DNA of 46,939 bases. Origin: a candidate division CPR3 bacterium 4484_211. GTDB taxonomy: Bacteria > Patescibacteriota > 4484-211. This document shows positions 28,401 to 34,491 of this stretch, in pieces. The notes under the pieces are model-generated. The model searched no databases and was not told the DNA's origin. It was given only the letters and a program-made list of their open reading frames with translations. The stretch spans positions 1-46,939 of the forward strand of contig MZGJ01000002.1 of assembly GCA_002084955.1 (NCBI GenBank), in the 5' to 3' direction. Each line of letters starts with the position of its first letter. Positions within the stretch are counted from its first letter, which is position 1. A program made the position numbers and the translations under genes.

Positions 28401-30169
28401 AGCAAATTGATCCTTCATCTGCTAACTTGGTTGGCTACTGGCGTTTTAACGAAAACACTGGCACAACTGCTTTTGATGAAACAACTAATAATAACGATGG
28501 GACCTTGACTAACGGGCCAATATGGACCACCGGCTTTGTTCCTGATCACTACAGCGAAGCCGAGGGGATTTATACTGTTGACGCCTCAGGTTCTCAGGTG
28601 GAGTTAGATATTGATGGAGGCAGTAATGTTTCTACCTTGCTTAATGGAGCGGTGAGCGCCGGCGCCACTTCAATTACGGTTGACTCTACCACCGGTTTCC
28701 CTTCTTCAGGCGTGGCTTATATTGACGGAGATAAATTTTCCTATACAGGAACTACCTCCACCACCTTTACCGGCATTCCTTCTAGTGGAGAACTTTCGGT
28801 TATTGGTCATGCGGACAACACTGTTGTTTCTCTAATGAACCGCCACAAACCCCAGTTTAAGATAAGAAAATATCGGGAAAACAGCAAGCCCTCTTCAGTT
28901 TCTTTGGAAGGCTCAACTTTAACCGAAGGCACGGATTACAATGTTGATTATAAACCCATCTCCGACGCCTATTTTGCCGATGAGCTGACCTGGTATTCAA
29001 CATTGGAGAGTGAGTCGGCAATTACTAGTCCCGACGTAGGTAGCGGGGGAACAAACAGTGGAGCAACATTTACTGCTGGGAGATATGGTAATGGTGCTTT
29101 GATGGATGCCAGCGGAGAAGACTTTCATATTCCCAGCTCTAATTTTTCTAAATCTGCCAGTGCGATTGAGTTTTGGTTTAAACCCGATTGGGATTTTACA
29201 GACAATGATAACCATGTACTTGTAGGGAACTACTATGATTCTTCTAATCTGTGGTATCTGTATAAATTGGGCGATGGGACATCAAGTTATCTAAGATTTC
29301 GTGCCACCTCCAATGGGGTTAATTGCAACTATTATATCAATTATCCCGAGATTAACTGGAGTGCCAATGAGTGGGTTCATATCAGAATGCAGTGGGATGA
29401 TAGTGCTCCCTTAGCCACTCAACAAAGGGTTTTCATTAATGGAGTAGAGCCTTCCCATACTGATGATACTGATGACTTAGACACAAGTTCTTGGACATGG
29501 AATGCCAATTGGACTATTAGCAGTGGTTCGGCAGGCTTTGATGCGGGTGGAATTTTTGATGAGATCAAAGTTTATAACCTAGCAGATACTCCGACAAGCC
29601 TTGCCCAGGGCGGCGACACGGCTGATTCTGATGAATACCTTTTCTCTGAAACTCGTGATTATACTTTGGATTTTGAACCCGTGGACAGCAATAATAGAGG
29701 AGAGTATGTATTTTTTGGCTCTGATTCCATGTTTTCCGGGATTAATGTTGATTTAGAGACCAACGGCGCTACCGGCGGAACCCTTAATCTTGACTGGGAA
29801 TACTGGGATGGGGATAGCTGGGCTAACCTGGAAAGCATCTCCGGCTTTACCGATGGAACCAATAACTTAACCCAGGATGGCGCTGTTTATTGGGATGAAA
29901 CTCCCACCAACTGGCGGCCTTACTCGGTTAATGGCTCTACCGATCTTTACTATATCCGGGCTTCTCTTAATAATTCCTCGGGCACCTATACCACCAATCC
30001 AGTGGAGAATTTCATCAAGACAGATATTTTAATTTTGCAGTATCTTGGCGATATTACCAGCAATGACCAGACATTGGTGGTGGTGCCGGAATATCTTTGG
30101 CCATTTTTGGGGGTTGTGCCGGCCTTGCCTGGCTTGTTGCGGCGAAGGAGGAAGAAGCGTAAAATTTAG
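19406..30169 (+). CDS. Giant 3587-aa multidomain protein: IS3-type HTH x2 + TM + processive GT2 + TM + PT-rich linker + beta-sandwich/LamG ectodomain + C-terminal sorting-like tail
   Basis: HTH 'VAAVCRSLSIAPKTFYRWKRRFEA' and 'VSEVCKEFGVSRPSFYKWKRRYEK'; GT2 'DDSTDE','DADFVP','TEDFELTLRL','RQRMRWAEGH', 'FRTPKTGK'; LamG-like 'LKFDGSDDYVDIG...KIDEVRLWNDVRTAAEI'; C-term 'VPEYLWPFLGVVPALPGLLRRRRKKRKI'. Confidence 0.85.
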   Translation: MAKPARLKLIALSRVLKNKESVAAVCRSLSIAPKTFYRWKRRFEALPPDRQKDLLSGGSSLRLLSPQAEDFRREILDLVIRCPGLSVRQLYKKLARQEIRVSFASFISFLREHKLSTRRQRLNYARLHGMIVAERRKRGKIGMPVDKFGARTPKLRKEMVEKVIRQGYPVSEVCKEFGVSRPSFYKWKRRYEKARVDGRDLLEAMEDRVVAGENHHQSLNEKLQKKILDLAVMVPHFSSAEIARRLKGVTNHGVQRVLEKNGLSLTAHREIFARQVKDGKVAYPLSWEMKLAFVWEKIWRLPSPPAFFFRDFVKKFILWGFLILFSLLSLVGLYSWGRVLFTTPGASPLGLTLASISLLIGGIFFLYSFKYYISLSLVLSFSKRGGFGENNHKNQSNLKSAFRNRLQGLVQEGNRPRGVFSYLLRLANPVMRGVNEDKGKERPGFWSHFFGLSGSRKKDSNGALINGEIGQLNLERKPFVSIHLPMYNEKRVARRLIEACAQIDYFDEAGSPNFEILVCDDSTDETTRIVEQVAEEINASLNSLEPGSKELPEPGSYSSGPRRLVRILHRPTRAGFKGGALKYALEKMNPRTEFVVVFDADFVPFPDTIEQFLKHFQFVCRGLRWSKIKKSKVAAVTGYQWHVLNKSENWITRGVRTEYSGSYLIERPARELMGGLKIIHGSVYMIRADVLRNIGWGTSITEDFELTLRLYEKGYRVVFTPYVQAPAECVSTLKRLIRQRMRWAEGHSNNIKKMFGRLMFGRLMFGRWRESRLDGHSAIQQSSHLRQNGQMVKWLNGLLGRRSADNSRFSPSRLSLAEKIELLFLSPYYLQAALFLIGNLSWLIAELVFRVRLPFWTSIWGWSMVLTNLFALPLMNGVGLFVERSEKEDYLGLLSFIALCYLVVPFQAYASIKGFLEKEEGTWFRTPKTGKVTISLMKSRFARLLKIFFPFGDQKAAEEEGPALSAQSPALKRLSELGSKGKLGFCSPSFSGIGNGLRPVGHGVLAVLLIVSTLMYSFLPLIESGVVPVSAKGKIGIGEQESGARSQKSEVRDTETANSALKSEPGIVLTDNRSESSNLKAQSSKPQFKTQSGDDNELAGSAGSKLKVEEHNPQKTPEKFYLSLDQVAAILIKNEGERTNRVAEAIELVAKEGGGELSPELKEGVGSPFGGWGGSLASLKERLKKELGSRLIVVNEEKFLPYYWLQVGGKYLVLLRSQSGVQAYILDKNSLQIALLELKDGSDKFELKVLSKPVYQYRTGCSSATHCVVEDGPGVEGKESGSRISSEPSLGNSLDFDSFPHQAQFWHDYTELFPSEIKVEKSSDYVTFTQRYNLVAAGAKSGRVVGETELKVGFNGQEYINKLTFRLGDNENVNRVLWENRIVDAGGCAANLGNDNGKRERPSEKDVPCPVTPTVVPTPLPETVLTPSLFTPIPTPTSTLSPFPTLTPTPTPTPITAEVYSATDNRVTPSLGVSPYETPTPRPQPSPAPSSQAPSGGSLWQALLGFAKWLQQTLGGGIERVVSAALDLFSKLFHGAQISFSLFVARPVLAEEKDSSLSAKSFDPLPPADSFTCGDVVIDWSDFITAEEKSPALGEFLEPGSGGSAAKATSYKSSTVSSVEPLTAISSPVIAFYPSGIRGALEVDPTVSVATATNTITVQSSDYDNSGSTGFKLVFDDTKGGTIDEFYHDSVGSGSTNIVSANSGYDALFDIEYGATTLSADTTGSLTLIEADNNRAVIKAVGNVTANDIATVTYTIYPDGQIYMKVSLEIHDGERNAEDDMFFLIEDYAGYQATYSSVDDTNKAAALLPDGDGFDTALIPYDSSIVGTVDAAQSSGSDYIMVKYDSAATGYDDESIATSSWFLDLSESAYTSPLLTAKRNGYRNPVNLADGLTIGSEWDNSTFRVTTYEFEDAEFSGASYTLSLNNNLAENYFTMINGANDQTSSRGPDDDCVRVTGDPHGNFSTVTDADQIELTRASSVNDWVGAITIVECLRDCSDSGFQLKEVREVALPAGTAGSTQSVTDTLSADHTANTVPFGGRFGGGFATSSTGASNTTYGVTRGMKIYKAGTNQIKIDRYGAESDVPQAGTVTVYIVEWGSGWTVQNVNVTGTNDGDGVNATGEYDTAAINSVVRENTWVWGCGFSHDDGLGDGAMGQVITLGDGVNENASETTVAVGCEGAQISPGRDFQVYVMEHPQLKVDWSFKTDGDTGPSSGYQELNYTIAGASNSEAYDNASSDVRYTEGYRIPLFYTSSGGTGEAYSRSGGWGLRIDSDTNLHYWRTYAGQPFAGWVQIIDFGFVNYKGGLSGSFWRPEGVYGLDATSSTAYDKASMVQFDIDGGTYTRYKPAFKIRKWRDTDLPAAVTLEGSTLYPGTSSSDSENYNASFKPFSEAWFDDNGAEDQIADGGDTDSADEYLGEAENDYTLTGLADTDYLYLGSDDQFTGVNYYLSTKGTGGAITWQYWNGSAWTNLTNITDEVNGSKDLLTTNGSFYFSEPADWTAKTLTSGSEGIAGERELYWIRGDVTTSFTTAPVIDRMWTDILVFQYLGNISSDDQTFVISSDPIRLSKGSIQIDVPNRYRAIMNTGDTDDYITFYDRAEDDAAPDATHEFKGPCVLEGSTTYCLRDDDSRITTILESNSTRVKVRVEGKFNNEAGSDYLDDESATPEDLTVIVDYTFTTEGVFVENITDFRTTGVTLDADSGHNGYEWLGVWADVTDAAFDDAATPTILYGDGETESNTSTDGAEFEDTNKYVVMPGAGADTYQDAFIGIMRAGWYDDSGGVDEWQWDEANDGTQDLIAAQEQNHLTKGIHYAKWFFLMLAEDDLDTEAGREGYVNDFRNPDILTYTTGSEWNDASGGSAGSAPAPASPGLKFDGSDDYVDIGTGPTGVQTVEFWVYPETTTEYLVNLTSTTDYIWVDAGTVTATGFTSPTIYVNGAVSSTLVADKWQHIAITTGTAENASNLDIGRTADANYLGGKIDEVRLWNDVRTAAEIQQNMFKQIDPSSANLVGYWRFNENTGTTAFDETTNNNDGTLTNGPIWTTGFVPDHYSEAEGIYTVDASGSQVELDIDGGSNVSTLLNGAVSAGATSITVDSTTGFPSSGVAYIDGDKFSYTGTTSTTFTGIPSSGELSVIGHADNTVVSLMNRHKPQFKIRKYRENSKPSSVSLEGSTLTEGTDYNVDYKPISDAYFADELTWYSTLESESAITSPDVGSGGTNSGATFTAGRYGNGALMDASGEDFHIPSSNFSKSASAIEFWFKPDWDFTDNDNHVLVGNYYDSSNLWYLYKLGDGTSSYLRFRATSNGVNCNYYINYPEINWSANEWVHIRMQWDDSAPLATQQRVFINGVEPSHTDDTDDLDTSSWTWNANWTISSGSAGFDAGGIFDEIKVYNLADTPTSLAQGGDTADSDEYLFSETRDYTLDFEPVDSNNRGEYVFFGSDSMFSGINVDLETNGATGGTLNLDWEYWDGDSWANLESISGFTDGTNNLTQDGAVYWDETPTNWRPYSVNGSTDLYYIRASLNNSSGTYTTNPVENFIKTDILILQYLGDITSNDQTLVVVPEYLWPFLGVVPALPGLLRRRRKKRKI
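21665..21709 (+). repeat. 15-bp tandem repeat x3 inside the giant ORF
   Basis: atgtttgggaggttg x2 + atgtttgggaggtgg encoding MFGRL MFGRL MFGRW. Confidence 0.9.
21722..21795. repeat. Inverted repeat plus AAATGGTC tandem inside the giant ORF
   Basis: TTAGATGGC ... GCCATCTAA perfect 9-bp arms followed by AAATGGTCAAATGGTCAAATGGTTAAATGGC. Confidence 0.8.
23801..23831. repeat. GGGTGACACCC hairpin element inside the giant ORF
   Basis: AGGGTGACACCCtcattaGGGGTGTCACCCT. Confidence 0.85.
24169..24212. repeat. Paired AGAGCCCGGCTCT palindromes inside the giant ORF
   Basis: AAGAGCCCGGCTCTTGGGGAATTTTTAGAGCCGGGCTCTGGGG. Confidence 0.85.
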
Positions 30170-30171
30170 GC

Positions 30172-30217
30172 AACTTAAGTATCTTAAGAGGCTTACGGAT
30201 CCCGCGCAGAGCGCGGT
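30172..30217. repeat. AACTTAAGTANCTTAAG...TTACG...TCCC-hairpin element, intergenic copy
   Basis: aacttaagtatcttaagaggcttacggatcccgcgcagagcgcgg; second copy at 30562-30604. Confidence 0.75.
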
Positions 30218-30228
30218 ATAAAGAAAAA

Positions 30229-30807
30229 ATGCAACCTTATAAGAAGCTTTTTACCTATTGGTATTCTCTGATAATTTATGACCTAACGGTCAAATTCTGC
30301 AATCGTTGGATCAGGAGTTGGAAACTCAGGGAGCAAATGAATGGCGCCGCCCGTTCGGGCAAACAAAACATTGTCGAGGGCTCGGAGGGGATGGCGACTA
30401 GTTTAAAGACGGGAATTAAGCTAACCAATGTAGCTAAGGCTAGTATAGAGGAGCTTTTGGGAGACCTGGAGGATTTTTTAAGACAGCGGGGACTAACGCG
30501 CTGGTCGAAAGACGACCAGCGTGTTAAAGTTTTTCGCGGTAAAGCCGCAAAACTCGTAAGTAACTTAAGTAGCTTAAGTAATTTACGACTCCCTGCAAAG
30601 CAGGTAGAAGAAAAGCAGCGCAAGCTGCTAGGGCAGCTGGGGCTACCCAGAGAATCTGAGGAAGCAGCCAACTTACTGCTCACTTTATGCCACCAAGCTA
30701 CTTATCTTTTAAATAAGCAAGTAAAGTCCCTTGAGAAAAAGCATCAAACAGAAGGTGGTTACAGTGAGAAGCTTTACCAACGCCGGATTAAGTACCGGAA
30801 AGGTTGA
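30229..30807 (+). CDS. Four-helix-bundle protein (S23/23S-IVP-like)
   Basis: 'MNGAARSGKQNIVEGSEGMATSLKTGIKLTNVAKASIEELLGDLEDFLRQRGL' with C-terminal helical suffix 'AANLLLTLCHQATYLLNKQVKSLE'. Confidence 0.85.
   Translation: MQPYKKLFTYWYSLIIYDLTVKFCNRWIRSWKLREQMNGAARSGKQNIVEGSEGMATSLKTGIKLTNVAKASIEELLGDLEDFLRQRGLTRWSKDDQRVKVFRGKAAKLVSNLSSLSNLRLPAKQVEEKQRKLLGQLGLPRESEEAANLLLTLCHQATYLLNKQVKSLEKKHQTEGGYSEKLYQRRIKYRKG
30562..30604. repeat. In-gene copy of the AACTTAAGTANCTTAAG element
   Basis: aacttaagtagcttaagtaatttacgactccctgcaaagcag. Confidence 0.75.
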
Positions 30808-30840
30808 CACCGAAAATAGCTTTTCCATACAATAAACTCA

Positions 30841-31560
30841 ATGTCTAAGCAAAATCCTGTAGACCAGGTTCTGGAGGAGTTGGTAGGGAAGTATCGTAAA
30901 GAATTGGGACTTTTTCTCTTAAGCATTATTGTTTTGGGCGGGTTTACTCTTTCGATTTTATTTTCACGAACACAACAAAAACAACCAGTTGAGGTAAAAG
31001 AGACAGGTAAATCTTTATCGGCGGAAGTTTCTGTAAGCCCGGCTAAATTATCTAAAATTTTGGTTGATGTTTCTGGAGCTGTTAATCAGGCCGGTGTTTA
31101 TGAATTGGAGGAGGGGAGTAGGGTTAAATCAGCCCTCGATGCCGCCGGCGGGTTGTCCGATCAGGCCGATTTAGACTTTGTCGCCCGGGAAATTAATCTG
31201 GCTCAGGAACTTGTGGATGGACAAAAGGTTTATATCCCAGCCAAGGAAGAAGTCCGAGCAGAGGTCGCTGGCGCTTGCCAATTGGGAGTGATAGGCGGCG
31301 GCAATTCTAGTGCGGCCGCTTTAAGCTCCGGTGGCGCCAAGTCAACAGCGCCGGTTGGCGGAAAGATTAATATTAATACTGCATCTCAAGATGAGTTGGA
31401 GAGCCTGTCTGGAATTGGTGCGGTTAAAGCTGCGGCCGTAATAGCCTATCGCAAGGAGCATGGTAATTTTAAGACAATCGAAGAGATTATGAAAGTTTCG
31501 GGTATTGCCGAAGGAATTTTTGCGAAAATAAAGGATAGGATAGCGGTTCATGGTCAGTAA
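30841..31560 (+). CDS. comEA: ComEA-like DNA-binding protein (SLBB + helix-hairpin-helix)
   Basis: N-term TM; 'ILVDVSGAVNQAGVYELEEGSRVKSAL' SLBB; 'KININTASQDELESLSGIGAVKAAAVIAYR' HhH. Confidence 0.9.
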   Translation: MSKQNPVDQVLEELVGKYRKELGLFLLSIIVLGGFTLSILFSRTQQKQPVEVKETGKSLSAEVSVSPAKLSKILVDVSGAVNQAGVYELEEGSRVKSALDAAGGLSDQADLDFVAREINLAQELVDGQKVYIPAKEEVRAEVAGACQLGVIGGGNSSAAALSSGGAKSTAPVGGKININTASQDELESLSGIGAVKAAAVIAYRKEHGNFKTIEEIMKVSGIAEGIFAKIKDRIAVHGQ

Positions 31561-31580
31561 TTAGTGGTTAGTAGAATTGT

Positions 31581-31845
31581 GGCCGGGGTGTGACTTTAGG
31601 ATTTAACTGTGGAGCTTCACCGTCTTGGAAATAGCAGTTTCTTTTCTTGCAGGACTACGTGCTTGAAGAGAAGCAAAGTCGTAAAATGTCAAATTAAAAA
31701 TGCCCAATGTCAAACCAAATCCAAATGACAAATTTCAAACAAGGTCCAAATTCTAAACGCTGGAAAATTTTGGTTATTTGAATTTTGGATTTTGAATTTG
31801 TTTGTGATTTGGTGCTTGGTTATTGTCATTATGGCTGGGACATAA
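31581..31845. repeat. Dispersed intergenic repeat, copy B
   Basis: Same conserved blocks as copies A and C. Confidence 0.85.
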
Positions 31846-31951
31846 TGCTGCACTTTATTTGTAATAGCAGGTTCTTGCCGTGTACCGAATGGTGCTGCGG
31901 TTAGTCCGCAATCTTAAGCGCGCAATAATTGTAGTAATAATCATGCGAATG

Positions 31952-31981
31952 AGGTGACACCCTCAAAGAGGGTGTCACCCT
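31952..31981. repeat. GGGTGTCACCC hairpin element
   Basis: AGGTGACACCCTCaaaGAGGGTGTCACCCT, immediately upstream of comEC. Confidence 0.8.
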
Positions 31982-31996
31982 GACAATTTTATCAAC

Positions 31997-33490
31997 GTGC
32001 CCCCCATTCTTATCATCAGCTTGGGTTTTATCGCCGGCGTATTATTTTCTCCCTTTTTTGCCGCCTGCTACAACGGCTTTATTTTCGCCGTGATTATCGT
32101 TTTCACTGTTTTAGTTGTTTGGGTTTTCCGTTGCGAGCAGGTGGTGGTTCTTTGGGGAATAGCCTTGATAAGCTTTCTTTTAGGGGTTATTCGTTATTGT
32201 CAATCTCTTCCTGGAACTGATTCCGGCTGGATTTCGTTTTATAATGGCCGGAAAGTTGTTCTTGAGGGTACCGTATCCGAGCCGCCGGAAGAAAGAGGCA
32301 AAACAGTTAAAGCAATCCTTTCGTCATTGGGAGTTGGCATTCTTCCCTTAACAGGTGATAAGGCGGTTTGTCAGACGAAAGGGAAAGTTTTGGCCGCTCT
32401 TAGGGGAAAAGAACTAAGTCTAAACTATGGTGATCGGCTGCGGCTGCAAGGCGCACTGCGCGAGCCGCCCATTTTGGAAGAGTTTTCCTATAAGGAATAT
32501 TTGGAGACCCGGGGCGTTTATTCGTTGATGGAGTTTCCCGCCGAAGTTGAGATAATTAGCCATGATCGGGGTAATCCTATTTTAGCCCTTCTTTATAGTT
32601 TGCGCAATGAATTTCAAAAGCGGCTGGAATTATTTTTCCCCGAGCCGCACGCATCACTGTTGGCGGGGATAGTTTTGGGCATAAAGAGAAACTTTTCCAG
32701 TTCGTTTTACGAGGCGATGAGAGCTACCGGGGTTTTGCATATTATTGTTGCCTCAGGGTTTAATATTAGCCTTCTTATTGATAAGGTAGCTCCCATAGTG
32801 GCTGGGAAAGGACGCTTAAAACAGACTGTTGTTCTGGCGATTTTAGTATTTGCCTATACCATTATTGCCGGCTTTCAACCGCCAATTGTGAGAGCCGCGA
32901 TAACAGGAGCAATTGCCTATTTGGCACTTGTTACCGGCAGGCGCAAGCACGGACTGCTAATGATGATTTTGTCCGCATCAATTATGTTGTTTTTTAATCC
33001 TTTTCTTTATAGGAATCTAAGTTTTCAGCTGTCTTTTGGGGCCACCTCGGCTCTAATTTTGGTCTTCCCTTATTTGCAGGGGAAATTCCCTTTTTTACCC
33101 GGGGAAGTTGGTGATGCTTTGGGTACTACTTTGGCGGTCCAGTTAATGCTTACTCCCTGGATTGTTTATAAGTTCTCCTCGGTGTCTCTGGTTGCCCCAG
33201 TAGTTAATATGGCGGTTTTGCCGGTGATAGGTCAGTTGATGTTGTACGGTTTAATTTGGTTAGGCTTTTCCTTTCTCGGTCCCAGAACCTTGGTAACCTT
33301 TTCGGCTTGGTTTTTGTGGGCCGTTGTGGAATATTTTGTACGGGTGGTTGAGTTGTTTGGCGGCTTATCGTGGGCTGGCTTGGCCGGATTAAAAATAAGT
33401 ATCTGGGTGGTGATGGCGTATTATTTAGTTTTGACTTGGTGCCTCTGGAAGCTGCGAAGAAAGGCAGTAGCGAGTAGTAAGGATAATTAG
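31997..33490 (+). CDS. comEC: ComEC/Rec2 family, membrane (competence) part
   Basis: 'LHIIVASGFNISLLID', 'AFAYTIIAGFQPPIVRAAITGAIAYLA'-type motif (TIIAGFQPPIVRAAI); polytopic. Confidence 0.9.
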   Translation: MPPILIISLGFIAGVLFSPFFAACYNGFIFAVIIVFTVLVVWVFRCEQVVVLWGIALISFLLGVIRYCQSLPGTDSGWISFYNGRKVVLEGTVSEPPEERGKTVKAILSSLGVGILPLTGDKAVCQTKGKVLAALRGKELSLNYGDRLRLQGALREPPILEEFSYKEYLETRGVYSLMEFPAEVEIISHDRGNPILALLYSLRNEFQKRLELFFPEPHASLLAGIVLGIKRNFSSSFYEAMRATGVLHIIVASGFNISLLIDKVAPIVAGKGRLKQTVVLAILVFAYTIIAGFQPPIVRAAITGAIAYLALVTGRRKHGLLMMILSASIMLFFNPFLYRNLSFQLSFGATSALILVFPYLQGKFPFLPGEVGDALGTTLAVQLMLTPWIVYKFSSVSLVAPVVNMAVLPVIGQLMLYGLIWLGFSFLGPRTLVTFSAWFLWAVVEYFVRVVELFGGLSWAGLAGLKISIWVVMAYYLVLTWCLWKLRRKAVASSKDN

Positions 33491-33547
33491 CGGCCAATAA
33501 TTGGCATTCCCTGGCGGCATACTGCTTGCTGTTGTCTTCTGTTTCTT

Positions 33548-34450
33548 ATGGGTATATGGGGATTAGAGGATAAAATTAGTAGCTTTTTCTCAACAGAGAT
33601 TACCCACCGGCGCATTTTATTGGCGCTTGCTTTGCTCGCCCTTATTGTCTGGCTTATTGTCTTAACTTGGCCGGATCATAAATTGCATCTTTATTTTCTT
33701 GATGTCGGTCAGGGAGACAGCATATTTATCCGCACGCCTGGGAATTATAAGATTTTGGTTGACGGAGGACCAGATAACTCCGTGCTTGAGCAGCTTTCTG
33801 GTATTTTACCTTTTTATGACCGCCAGATAGATTTAATGATTCTTACCCACCCGCACGCGGATCATGTAACGGGTCTGAGTGCTGTTTTGGAAAGATATCG
33901 TGTTGATAAAGTAGTTTATAATCCTGTGCCATACAGTTCCAGTGAATATCAGAGGTTTAAAGACCAGGTAGAAGGCTTGGAAATAGAAAGAAGTATGTTT
34001 ACACGGGGTCAAAAAATTGAACTGACGGACGGGGTAAGTTTAACTTGTTTTTGGCCCCTTAAACAGGAAACATTTATGGAACTGGAAGACGTTAATAAGG
34101 CCTCTATGGTAATTAGGCTTGACTACAGCGATTTTTCCTCTTTGTTAACTGCAGATGCGGAGTTTGGGGAAATTCCTCAGTTGGATAATTGGTTGTGGAA
34201 GCCGGTAGCCGTTCTTAAAGTGCCCCATCAGGGGAGTAGGGGAGCGGTTACCGAGAGAGCCCTATCTAGCCTGCGGCCTAAATTGGCGGTGATTTCGGTG
34301 GGCGAGAATAAGTTTGGCCATCCGGTGAATACAGAGATTTCCAAGTTGGAGGCGGCTGGAGCAAAGGTTTTAAGAACCGACCAGAACGGGACAATAGAAG
34401 TTGTTAGTGACGGGGAGAGATGGTATTATAGGAGCGAGAAATGGAGGTAG
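33548..34450 (+). CDS. ComEC C-terminal-type metallo-beta-lactamase protein
   Basis: 'HLYFLDVGQGDSIFIRTPGNYKILVDGGPD', 'MILTHPHADHVTGL', 'LKVPHQGSRGA'. Confidence 0.9.
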   Translation: MGIWGLEDKISSFFSTEITHRRILLALALLALIVWLIVLTWPDHKLHLYFLDVGQGDSIFIRTPGNYKILVDGGPDNSVLEQLSGILPFYDRQIDLMILTHPHADHVTGLSAVLERYRVDKVVYNPVPYSSSEYQRFKDQVEGLEIERSMFTRGQKIELTDGVSLTCFWPLKQETFMELEDVNKASMVIRLDYSDFSSLLTADAEFGEIPQLDNWLWKPVAVLKVPHQGSRGAVTERALSSLRPKLAVISVGENKFGHPVNTEISKLEAAGAKVLRTDQNGTIEVVSDGERWYYRSEKWR

Positions 34451-34491
34451 GAGGTGGAGCTTTGCCCAATCGCTTAATTATCTAAATTTTT

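Noticed and set aside
24269-29862. Several short ORFs antisense or out of frame within the giant gene
   Set aside because: Shadow ORFs of a strongly coding frame
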